A DNA stretch of 42,721 bases from Candidatus Gorgonimonas eunicellae (GTDB lineage: Bacteria > Pseudomonadota > Gammaproteobacteria > Pseudomonadales > Endozoicomonadaceae). The stretch covers positions 25,847 to 68,567 of the forward strand of contig CAKMZJ010000002.1 of the NCBI GenBank assembly GCA_929200395.1, given 5' to 3'. Of the stretch, positions 26,144 to 36,900 are shown piece after piece. The notes below the pieces were generated by a model that saw only the letters and a program-made list of their open reading frames with translations, was not told the DNA's origin and did no database searches. Position 1 is the first letter of the stretch. Every line of letters begins with the position of its first letter. The translations under genes and the position numbers were made by a program.

Positions 26144-28417
26144 TTAAGAAGCATATGCTTTTGAACCTAGCAATATAGCCCTTTGAGTATACTTTCTAAC
26201 GAAGATCATAAATATTAAAATAAATATACCAATACTCAACATCCATAAAAAAGTTACACCTGGCTGAATATAAATAATAGATAGCTGATAATATAACGTA
26301 GCCACTGCATATGCTAAAAACAAACTCCAGATACTTATTATAGCAGACCACATAGTGGAAATTTCTTTGCTCATAATACCTATGACCGCAATACAAGGAG
26401 TATAAAGCAAAATAAATAATAAATAAGCGATAACAGCATGAATGGATCCAAACGACTTTATAATATTACTATTTGTTGCATCAGCATCGATAGTAGATGC
26501 CTTCTCAGCTTCATGAGATAAATTAAAAAACTCTAAAAAATTATCTGGTATAGTTAACAACGCCCCTATTATTTTATCAGTAACACCAAGGGATAACTCG
26601 CTTGTTTCTTCTTCATTAGTAGCATCCGCATATAGAGCTTTTATTGTTCCTACTACTGTTTCTTTAGCTAAAAAGCCTGTTATAATTCCAACAGTAGCTG
26701 GCCAGTTATCATCGTCTATTCCCATACCATTGAAAACAGGAGTTATAGATTTACCTACAGAGCTTAATAATGAATTTTGAAGACCTTGCTGATTAAAAGA
26801 ACCATCTGTTTTTATTGATCCAAGTAAATTTAGAATAAAGGTTATTATTATAATTAGTTTTCCAGCTTTCAAGACAAAGCTTTTAGTTTTAATCCATGAA
26901 CTAAATAATATTTCTTTAAATGGTGGTAACTGATAATTACCTAATTCAATAAAGTTTATACTTTGAGGGTAACTTCCTAAGATACTTTTTTTCATAATAA
27001 AAGCAGTAAACATCGCAGCTAAAATACCACAAACATACAATAAAAATATTACTCCAGCAGAATTATAAGGAAAGAATAAAGAAGCAAACAAAGTAAAAAC
27101 AGGTAATCTAGCACTGCAAGACATAAACGGAATCATCGATATTGTTAGCAGTTTGTCTCTTTGATTTCCCATAGTTCTTGCTGCCATTATCGCAGGGACA
27201 TTACACCCAAAACCTATTAGCATAGGAATAAAAGCTTTGCCTGGCAAACCTAAAAATGACATAAACTTATCAACAATTACTACAGCTCGAGCCATATATC
27301 CAGATTTTTCTAATGCAGATAAAAAACAAAACAATAAAAATATCGTCGGAATAAAAGCAGATATAGCTTTTATGCTACCACCTATACCATTGGATAAAAT
27401 ATCATTAGCCAGCTGTGGCACTGATATCTGGGTTAAAATAAATTTACTGCCATCTACAAATACAATATCAGATAACATTTCAAAACATTCACTAAATATT
27501 TTACTTGCAGACGTGGAAACTAAAAATACAAGATACATCATACCTAAAAATATAGGAACCCCTAATATTTTATGTAGCACAAACGCATCTATAATAGAGC
27601 TAGTACACTTTGTATCATGATTTTTGCTGATTTGTACTTTAGAAACTATTTTGTTGATTTTTTCATATCTTCTGCTTGCGATAATGACGTCTATTTCTTT
27701 ATTTTCTATATTCGTTAAGTCATCTCTAAGAGATTTAGCCTTGCTTTCTAGAGCTGAATCACTACTTTTTATGCCTTCTAAGGTTTGTATTGCATGCCAT
27801 CTTTTATTATTACTTACACAATCAAACATAGGATGTTTTTGTATTTCTTCTATAGAATTTTCTATTTTTTTGTCTAAATATGTTAATTCATTCGTTGGTG
27901 CTTTTTTAGTTTGAAGTATCGCCTTATTTATAACGTTTTTTAAATCAACAACATTTGTTTTGTTTGTTAATTCAGTTGGTATTACTTGACACCCTGATGC
28001 TACAGCAAGCTTATTAGCATCTATGGTTATTCCTAGTTTTTTACTAATATCTACCATATTCAAGATAATAATTACAGTAGTATCTAAGTCTTGTAGCTGT
28101 GATGTCAAATATAAGCTACGTTCTAAATTAGAGGAATCTATAACGTTTATAATAACGTCAATATCTTCCGTAAAAATGAAACTGCAGGTAGCGCTTTCAT
28201 CATTTATAAAATTATGCGATGCATTTTCAAGATGGTAGACGCCAGGAAGGTCTACAATATTAATGTTTTGAGCGCAATGTTTATAATACCCATGCTTTTT
28301 GCAAGTTGTTACTCCATTCCAGTTTCCAGTCTGCTGATTACAGCCAGTTAATAGGTTAAATAAAGTGGATTTACCACAGTTAGGGTTTCCTACTAAGGCC
28401 ACCATGGGAGCTTTCAT
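26144..28417 (-). CDS. feoB: Ferrous iron transporter FeoB
   Basis: The inner-membrane ferrous iron importer. The 757 residues (773 in E. coli) begin with a G domain: the P-loop GNPNCGKST (10-18), VTTCKKHG as switch I, VDLPGVY as G3 and LNMVD as G4. A helical linker follows, then the membrane part with two gate repeats, including KAFIPMLIGFGCNVPAIMAAR and FLAKETVVGTI. Its start overlaps the feoA stop by four bases (ATGA), so they form an operon. Iron supply by this route suits an intracellular life with low oxygen. No feoC is seen after it. Confidence 0.95.
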   Translation of the reverse strand: MKAPMVALVGNPNCGKSTLFNLLTGCNQQTGNWNGVTTCKKHGYYKHCAQNINIVDLPGVYHLENASHNFINDESATCSFIFTEDIDVIINVIDSSNLERSLYLTSQLQDLDTTVIIILNMVDISKKLGITIDANKLAVASGCQVIPTELTNKTNVVDLKNVINKAILQTKKAPTNELTYLDKKIENSIEEIQKHPMFDCVSNNKRWHAIQTLEGIKSSDSALESKAKSLRDDLTNIENKEIDVIIASRRYEKINKIVSKVQISKNHDTKCTSSIIDAFVLHKILGVPIFLGMMYLVFLVSTSASKIFSECFEMLSDIVFVDGSKFILTQISVPQLANDILSNGIGGSIKAISAFIPTIFLLFCFLSALEKSGYMARAVVIVDKFMSFLGLPGKAFIPMLIGFGCNVPAIMAARTMGNQRDKLLTISMIPFMSCSARLPVFTLFASLFFPYNSAGVIFLLYVCGILAAMFTAFIMKKSILGSYPQSINFIELGNYQLPPFKEILFSSWIKTKSFVLKAGKLIIIITFILNLLGSIKTDGSFNQQGLQNSLLSSVGKSITPVFNGMGIDDDNWPATVGIITGFLAKETVVGTIKALYADATNEEETSELSLGVTDKIIGALLTIPDNFLEFFNLSHEAEKASTIDADATNSNIIKSFGSIHAVIAYLLFILLYTPCIAVIGIMSKEISTMWSAIISIWSLFLAYAVATLYYQLSIIYIQPGVTFLWMLSIGIFILIFMIFVRKYTQRAILLGSKAYAS

Positions 28418-28641
28418 GCTGGAAAAACCTCAATATTTGAAGCATCGCTACGCCTTATAGCGATGTAATACCCTCTTATTTTAATCTGTATAGCACCTTG
28501 AAATGGAGTTATACCTATAACTTTTAAAAAAGCTCCTGGAGTAAAGCCCATAGATAGCAGTCTACGCTTAGTATTTGTGTGTAATGTATTAATTTGCGAT
28601 ATTGAAACAGATTGACCTAGTTCAATGCCATCTAAAGTCAC
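28414..28641 (-). CDS. feoA: Ferrous iron transport accessory protein FeoA
   Basis: A 75-residue cytoplasmic SH3-like protein that supports FeoB. It shows the family pattern: RRLLSMGFTPGAFLKVIG (26-43), then FQGAIQIKIRGYYIAIRRSDASNIEV. Length matches E. coli FeoA (75). The start is GTG with AGGAG seven bases upstream. First gene of the feoAB operon. A possible Fur site lies about 120 bases upstream. Confidence 0.92.
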   Translation of the reverse strand: MTLDGIELGQSVSISQINTLHTNTKRRLLSMGFTPGAFLKVIGITPFQGAIQIKIRGYYIAIRRSDASNIEVFPA

Positions 28642-28762
28642 GATATTGCTCCTATTTGTAAAGTATAATCTTTAAATAAAGCTATAAAATATAAAAGTCG
28701 CCCCAAAAATATGATTTAATTTAACTATCTATTAATACTAAGGCACAATGTAATTGTATACC

Positions 28763-28783
28763 TAAATGAGAATGATTACAATC
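28763..28783. promoter_or_regulatory. Possible Fur box upstream of feoA
   Basis: TAAATGAGAATGATTACAATC resembles the Fur consensus (GATAATGATAATCATTATC) in about 11 of 19 places, notably GAGAATGATT. It is about 120 bases before the feoA start. Placement suits iron repression, but AT-rich DNA makes chance likely. Confidence 0.35.
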
Positions 28784-28956
28784 TACTTTTGCAAAAATAT
28801 TCCAATATCAGGATTTTTCGAGGTTAAATCGCTGTATTTCTCTATAAATATTATAAACAGACTAATAGAATTTTGTTCTTTAGAGGTTAAGGAGATAGAT
28901 AATACAGGAAAAAGAAACTACTCAGTTTTTTTCGTAGCTTTAATAGATATATTTTA

Positions 28957-29113
28957 GGGGACATCTGAAAAAATGTAATATTTTCTCACGCTGAGTACTG
29001 TCATGACATTTAGCCGCAGTTTCTACTAAAGAGTATACTAAGCCAATATCTTCATCGATACCAGCTTGAGCTTTCATACCAAAATAATACTGACTTACAC
29101 TGTTATTCGCTCA
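28957..29113 (-). pseudogene. IS5-type transposase fragment
   Basis: On the minus strand about 50 codons read QYYFGMKAQAGIDEDIGLV, then YSLVETAAKCHDSTQREKIL. This matches the YHYGMKAHIGVDxxSGLVHS and TAANVHD region of IS5-family (DDE) transposases, around the second catalytic Asp. Both ends are lost: a stop precedes it near 29113 and unrelated sequence follows at 28957. It is a scrap of an old insertion between feoA and the F-box gene. No terminal inverted repeats seen. Confidence 0.7.
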
Positions 29114-29313
29114 AGTTACTAACTGAAAATCATTTCCAAAAAATACAAACTGAACTATTAAAAAATATAAATATCTATGTTACAGAATTACAAGTAGGCT
29201 TAGTTTTACAAAAATTATAGATCAAGATAAAAAGCGTACCTTGAGTTATTAATTATCATAGGTACTACTAACAGAAATTTTTATTTAAATTAATTAATAA
29301 AATAAGGAAAACC

Positions 29314-30876
29314 ATGATAGCACCTTACTTACCAAAAATTAAAGCAACACCACCAAGCTCAACAGATACTAGCACATATAAAAATCATTCAATAAAAACA
29401 ACACCCACAATAATCTGTTATTTAAATGCACCAGACGAAATATTGTTACAAATAATAAATTTTTGTGATGTACCAACACTTTGTACTTTAAGACAGGTAA
29501 ATAAAAGATTTGCGACTATAATAGATATTGAATGTCAATTTTATAAAAATAAAATATCTAATTATAGTAATGCATATTCGATATCATCTTATAAAGAATT
29601 CATTCGACCCTCCTTAGATTATTTTTCTCCTAAAATAAAAAACAATATAGATTCATACCTAGATACAGCTGAAAATAATCCTGTATTTGCAAAGAATATA
29701 TCTCCTTTTATTTTAAAAAAAATATTGGAAGCTACTAACAATTTAGAAAAAAATAAATTTACTGTTAAGTCTAAGTATTTATCTAGCCATCATAATTATG
29801 ATGGCTTTACAATCAGCAGGTTAAGTAATCATTGGGCGCTAGTAGAAGATAGTAGCAAAGTATTGATAGGGTCTATAGGGTCTGTTAATACTGAAGATAT
29901 TTTAACAACATTAACATCTTTTTACCCTCATACTAGCAATAGATACGGAATAACATTAGAATTCACTCATAAAAATAATTTACTCACTTATACCTCATCA
30001 GAGGTAAAACTATGGAAGCTAAATTTAACTAATAATAAAGATATAAATAATATAGAAAATTTATGGACGCAAACAGCTCAAGAACTTTCAATAAAAAAAA
30101 TACTATTATTTAACAACGAAACAGATTTTATTGCATCTAGTAAAAATAAAAACATGGCATGTATTTATTCAATTCAAGAAAATATAACTTATAAAAAATT
30201 AGCACATGAATGCTTAAATTTTTTAGATAAGGAGAAGAAATATAACGATAATAATTTTATTAATGATATGACAATTAGTGCTAATAATAGTAGTTTAGCT
30301 ATTGCTATTAATAACGATTCAAATATTGTTACTACTAAAGGTTCATTATGTATATTTTCAATAAATAAAGATGCTAAAATATTCGATTCGAATAAATTCA
30401 TTAGAAAAGAGTTACCTGTAGTACATGATGGCTACAATCATAATATAAAAACATACTCTAAAAATATGCAATTCAATGCTTCAGGAAATGTTTTTGCATA
30501 TCTAAATGATCGTGGTGAAAGAGCAGTCGTATTAAACAAGGTAAATGATACATGGTTTAATTGTATACTTTTAACTGATACTAATTATATAGATATTAAA
30601 ATTATGCCTTCAGAAAAACATATTGTATTGGCAAAAGAACATAAAAACTATAAATTTGGAGTAGAAGTTATGTCTATTAAAGATATGGTTATTAAATCCA
30701 GTCCAGCACCTCAATATCATAGGTCTTATGGTTATGACAGCAAAAAACATCGCAATAAGTATTTGCTAGATGACGACTTCCAAGGCGGTGACATTGCAAT
30801 TCATCCAACAGGTTTAGCCATAATTTCTTTTGATAAATACAGCAAACAAGTTAAGATCTTTTTCCCTAAAAAATAG
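29314..30876 (+). CDS. F-box protein with propeller-like C-terminus, putative effector
   Basis: A 520-residue protein. Residues 37-75 read LNAPDEILLQIINFCDVPTL, then CTLRQVNKRFATIID, a clear F-box (consensus LPxEILxxIFxxLxxxDLxxLxxVxKxF). F-box proteins bind Skp1 and bring targets to SCF ubiquitin ligases, a eukaryotic machine, so this should act in the host. The C-terminal part (about 150-520) has repeating beta strands such as SSEVKLWKLNL, NKNMACIYSI and QVKIFF, like a WD40 or other propeller that could bind the target. There is no signal peptide. SD AAGGAAA lies 4 bases before the ATG. It follows an IS scrap, which fits acquisition. The propeller is inferred; the F-box is the firmer part. 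Confidence 0.75.
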   Translation: MIAPYLPKIKATPPSSTDTSTYKNHSIKTTPTIICYLNAPDEILLQIINFCDVPTLCTLRQVNKRFATIIDIECQFYKNKISNYSNAYSISSYKEFIRPSLDYFSPKIKNNIDSYLDTAENNPVFAKNISPFILKKILEATNNLEKNKFTVKSKYLSSHHNYDGFTISRLSNHWALVEDSSKVLIGSIGSVNTEDILTTLTSFYPHTSNRYGITLEFTHKNNLLTYTSSEVKLWKLNLTNNKDINNIENLWTQTAQELSIKKILLFNNETDFIASSKNKNMACIYSIQENITYKKLAHECLNFLDKEKKYNDNNFINDMTISANNSSLAIAINNDSNIVTTKGSLCIFSINKDAKIFDSNKFIRKELPVVHDGYNHNIKTYSKNMQFNASGNVFAYLNDRGERAVVLNKVNDTWFNCILLTDTNYIDIKIMPSEKHIVLAKEHKNYKFGVEVMSIKDMVIKSSPAPQYHRSYGYDSKKHRNKYLLDDDFQGGDIAIHPTGLAIISFDKYSKQVKIFFPKK

Positions 30877-30996
30877 AGGATATTCAGTATTACGTGTTAT
30901 ACTTATTTTAGATATTTAAATATTTATCTAAATTAATTCATGACACGTAATTTAGAATACCATCGTATTAATATATTTAGATTTCAGCTATTAAAA

Positions 30997-33900
30997 CTAA
31001 TGAACATCTAAATTACCATCATTTAACAAGTTGTTAATAATCTCTGCATCTGTTGTACCGCCACCATAGCCAGACAAATCTACCCCTTGTAAAGTTATTT
31101 TTTGGGTAACATCACCACTAGCAACTGGTGCAACATCTATAGTCGTATTACCATCAGCAAAATTTAAATGCAAGTACTCATCTAATGAATGATTTGCTGT
31201 ATCTTGCAAAATACCATCTAGTTCTATTACATCACCATTTGCTCCAGTTTGAAAATCAGTAATAGTATCTTCAGAAGGTGTGGCTGATGTACCTAAATCT
31301 TCAGTATGCCAAATAAAACTATCACTACCTGTACCACCAGTTAAAATATCATTGCCAGCACCACCACTAAGTACGTCATCTCCTTCCGCTCCATCTAGCG
31401 AATCATTTGCTGCCATACCTTTTATATAATCGCTATCAGTTGTTCCAGTTAGAGTATCATCAGCTGCTGTTCCTTCTACATCAACATTTTTAAGCTTAAC
31501 ATAGTAATTTTTACTATCAGTTAAACTGCCATCTGAAACTTGCACTGTAATCAAATGAGAGTTTGTTGTTTCAAAATCTAACAAATTACCGTTTGCTACA
31601 GTAACCTCACCTGTTACAGAATCAATAGCAAATCTACCACCAGCACTATTTGTTAGTGAATATTCTAAATTATTACCTTCGATATCGGTAGCTTGAATTA
31701 CATCTACCACGGTACCATTAATGCTATTTTCATCAACAAATAAAGTATTTTGCACTAATTCATTTACAGTAGTAGTTTGAAAAACAGTCTGCATTTCTTC
31801 GGCTGTTAATGCTTTGTTGTAAATAACAAAATCATCGATTGAACCGTTAAAATAACCATCAGAACTCCAGGCGCTTTTACCTATATAGTTATTATCACGT
31901 ACTGTTTCTTCTGGAACTATACCTTGGTGACTACCTGCTAACTCGCCATTCTTATAGATACTCATTAACCCTGTATCATCTATACTAGCGGTTACATGAA
32001 CCCATTCACCAACAGTAAAAAAATTAGAAATATGTAGTTTTTCTGTTTCGCCTGGCGTACCAGCATTATTTATCACCTCAAACGCTAGAGTATTTCCAGT
32101 TCCCATATGAGAAAGTTGAATAACATTACTACCTGAAACATCATTAAAATCAAAAATCCGCGACCATCCCTCAGCAAAGCTATCGAACTTAACCCAAGTA
32201 GAAACCGACATAGCTCCACCAGTAGTAACGCCTTGGATTTCACCATGACCTTCGGTTCCATCCATTTCAAAAGCGCTTCCTGTTCCTGTATAACCTGTTC
32301 CGCGACTAGCACTACCTGTTAAAGTAAGATTATGATTTGCCCCAGTTTTATCTAAAGCATTTCCTGAATTTTCATCGAAATTATATGCTGCTTCAATACT
32401 TTCTGCTAATGGAGTATCTGCTAATTCAGGGGCGTCGTTAATTGGCTCTATCTCTAGCAATATAGTCTTAGTTATTGTCGCTGTAGAACTATCACTTTCA
32501 GTTGAGGTTGCAGTTACAGTGAAGGTTACATTGCTATCGTAATGTTCAAGTGGGATAATTGTTAAATTATTAAGATGCAATGTGTTAATATCTATCGTAC
32601 TACCATCGCTAATTATAGTGCTAGCACCATCTGTTAAACTAAAACCAGCAGGTAAACCAGATAAACTTAAACTCCTAGTTTCTGAGCCATCAGTATCTAT
32701 TAATTTAGCGGTTAACTCTACAGGAATTAAACCATCTTCATTTGCATGAATAGTGTAATCTATATTAGGATCTTCATTAGTAGTGGAATTAAGGCGAATA
32801 ACATTAATGAAATCAACTAGAGGTCCATTACCTTGGTTTTGTTCTGCTACTTCTCTAATTGTTAACTGTGTGCTATTTGCTCCTGTATTAGGTAGTTCTA
32901 CAGTATACACCCCCCACGTTGTAGTTGGATCTATAGTGTGCAAAACTTCGCCATTCCAAACAATTTCTACATGATCAGAACCATCAATACTTCCTGAACG
33001 TTGTTTAACCCAAAGACTAACTTTATGATCATTGCCTTGACTTGTATCAACATTGTAATATAAAGCATCTGCAGCGGCAGGAGCTCCCCCTGCATCAAGT
33101 TCTATACCGTAATCTCCCTCATATGCATAAACACCTCCCCTTTCAAGATTATTTTCCGATGTCCAACCTGGAGGAAGTATATGACTATTAAAATCAATTG
33201 TAGATATAATTGTGCCACCTGTAGCTTCAAGTACAGGGGTATCTACCTCTGGATTAACTGTTAAATTTAATTGTGCAACAGCAGGAGCAGCTATACCATC
33301 TGATACATCAAAAGATACTAAAGCAGCCCCCGACCAATTAGCTGTAGGTGTAAACGTCCAAGTTTCATCGCCATTATAAATGGCAGCAACATTGCCACCG
33401 TTTATTTGTACATTAGTTATAGTAAATTCAGTATTTTCATCCGGATCCGTGACATGTTCAAGTAATTGAGCTTTAGTTAAAGTAATTGGACTGTCTTCTG
33501 TTGTAACGGCCGTAACTGCTGCGGAGACTTCTGGAGCTTCGTTTACATTTTCTACACCAATAGAAAATAATTGTGAGTGAGGAGCGCCTAAACTGTCAGT
33601 ACTAGTAACAGTTACCGATACTGTTGGCTCTGTTTCATGATCTAAACTAATATCATTTTTTAATTTAAGTTGATCGCCTATTATTTCAAAACGATTGTCA
33701 CTAACGGTATAGTTGTGGCTGTCTCCAGTGTCTACATCAGTTGTAGTTAAATCTCCAACTATAGCTCCAGCAGAATTTTCTGCAATAGTATTAGAACTTA
33801 AGCTAATTTCTGTGGGAGCATCGTTGGCATCTTCAACAACAACACTAAATAATTGTGATGTAGGTGCCCCTGCACTATCTGTACTAGTAACAGTTACCGA

Positions 33901-36900
33901 TACTGTTGGCTCTGTTTCATGATCTAAACTTATAGCATCTTTTAATTTAAGTTGATCACCTATCACCTCAAAACGATTATCGCTTACTGTATATTCGTGG
34001 CTATCCCCTGCATCAATATCAACAGTAGTTAAATCACCAATGACAGCACCAGCAACATTTTCGCTAATAGTGTTAGAGCTTAAGCTAATATCTGTAGGGG
34101 CATCATTAATTGATTGAATCTTTAACAATAAAGTCTTAGTTTCTGTAGCAGGAGACCCATCACTTTCAGTTGCTGTTGCGGTTAAGGTTAGGGTTACATT
34201 ACTATTGTAGTTTTCTACTGGAGTTATTGTTAAGTTATTTAAATCCCAAGTAGAGACGTCTATATCTGCACCATAAGCAGTAAAATTATGCTCGCCATCT
34301 GTTACAATAAATCCTAATGGCAAGCCTGCAAGTGTTTTTGTTAAAACCTCAGAGCCATCCTTATCGATTAAAGTTGCTTCAATATTTAAGGCAATTCGAT
34401 TATCTTCATTAGTATTAAAAACATAATCTACATTTGGATCTTCACTAGTGCTTGCTCCTAGACGCGTTAGTGTAATTAAATCTAACAATGGTCCTGACCC
34501 TTGGTTTTGATCAGCTACCTCTCGAATTGCTAACTGTGTAGTAGCTTCATGGGTATCAGGCAAAGTAATTACATATTCTACCCATGCTGGGGTAGGATTT
34601 ATAGTCTCAATAACTTCACCATTCCATACTATCTCTATATGATCTGTGCCATTATTGTACATACGTTCATGAGCCCAAAGGCTAATTTTATGCTCGTGCC
34701 CTTGACTAGTATCAACTGTATAATATAGAGCATCTGGTGTTTCATTCCCTGCTGTGTGTGCGCCATAAGCATCTAACTCTAAACCATATTCACCTTCGTA
34801 AGCATCAGTACCGTAATCTATTAATTTTCTTATTTCTGCATAATGTTCAACACTCCAGCCTTCTGATAGCTGATTATTTTCAAAGTTAAGTGTCGAAAGA
34901 ACAGTATCTCCTGTTACTGTTAATGTAGGAGCATCAACGTCTGGGTTAACTATTAAATTCATTTGTGCAGGTGTGGGATTAGGACTTATATTATCAGAAA
35001 CATCAAAGGTAAGAATTGCCGTACCCGACCAATTAGCCGCTGGGTTTAGCGTCCAAGTATTATCAGCTTGATTATGGGTTACATTTATAGTGCCGCCATT
35101 GGCTTGTAAATTAGTTACAGATAGTGCATTGCCTTCCGGATCTGTCGCATTAAGCAATAAATCTGCTTCAGTTATAGTAATGCTATTGTCTTCTAAAACT
35201 GTTGCTTCAATATCTGCCCCAACTACAGGAGCTTCGTTAATATCATTTACTTCAACTGTAGTAACATTCTCAGAAAAATCACCGCTAGCATCAGTTGCAC
35301 GAATGGTTATACTGTGTTTATCGTTAGCTTCATAGTTTAACTCCGCGCCATCAGCTACAGATATTGCTCCGGTTTGAGCATCTATAACAAACTTACCACC
35401 AGCGTCATCGGTTAATGAGTAGGTTACTACATCTCCTGCATCATACTCAGCAGCCTTAGCTGTTGCTATTGCTGTACCAGCTGCAGAATTTTCATCAATT
35501 GCAAACTCATTACTAGCTACTTGATAAATCTGCGTAGCTTCTGCATCAGTAAAACTTTGATCAAAAATCTTAACATCATCTAGATCACCGTGAAACATAA
35601 AACCACCAGTGATACTGGTACCACTAATGGCTAACGCCTGATGGATATCAGCATTTGCAGCACTAGATGAAGTACCTGAAATAAAGCTCATGTCCTGCGA
35701 TATACCGTCAATGTGCAATGTTGATAATGTAGAATCGCCATGATGAAAAGTAGCAGTAATATGATGCCACTCATTTGCTAAACCTGTGGATCCATCCTCA
35801 AGGCTTAAATTTTCATAAGTACTTCCCCAACGGTCACCGCCATTGAAAGTTGTAAACCCAATACCATCATCTGTAACCCATAAAGCATAGCGACCAAATG
35901 AAACTGGAAAACCTGCAGTAGTACCATCCCATTTCATCCAAAAACTCAACGTAGCATCTGTAGCTGCTGGATCAACCCCAGTATCTGCAATTTCAATTTT
36001 TTGCGTGCCATTAAAGTGGGCATGGCTACCATCAATGGAATCACCTTCGCCTGCGAATAGAGATCCAGCAGTAACGGTACCGCTAAGACCAGAAACACTA
36101 TCGGTAATTTCTGTAGTATCACTAGTAACACCATCTAAGGAAAAACTTGCAACTGCATCTGCTGGTAGAAAATAAGGTGCATCATTAACTGGCTTTATAT
36201 CAAAACTACCACTAGTAGCAATATCTGTTATACCATCATTAACGTTATAATTTAACTGAACGTTATCAGCATTAAAATTTTTTGCAGGGGTAAACGTCCA
36301 AGTTCCATCATTATCATCATAGGTTATTTCGCCATTAGTGCTATCAGCCAATACAAGATTATTAACATTTAAAGTAGTATTTGCATCAACATCTGTCGCA
36401 TTAAGCAATAACTCATCTTTGGTAATAATACGTACTGTGTCTTCATCTATGCTAGCAAAATTAATTGGGGTTACAACTGGAGCATCATTGGTACCTGTTA
36501 TTCTTATAGTTTGGCTACCAATGTCAAATTCACCTTGAGAATCAGTAACTTTATAAGTGAAATTTATATCACGAGTTGCACCTTCTGCAAGATCTTGAAA
36601 ATCTTCTCCTGGATTGAAATCATAACTTCCATTATCATTAATACTAATACTGCCTTCAATAGGTGGAGTTTCTAAAGAAAACGTTAAAACTTCATTCTCA
36701 TCTTGATCTGTAGCTGTAAGTTGTCCACTAAATAGTACATCTTCACTAGTGATACCACTATCACCATCAACTAATTCAGGTGCCTCGTTTACATTTTGTA
36801 TATTAATAGAAAATATTTGTGTATGGGTTGCACCTGCGGTATCAGTCGAGATAACAGTTATTGGTGCTGTTGGTTCTGTTTCATGATCTAAACTAATATC

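Noticed and set aside
28766-28957. 63-codon open frame upstream of the IS scrap
   Set aside because: No ribosome site before its ATG, which overlaps the possible Fur box; the product resembles nothing I know. It could be a remnant but I cannot support it.
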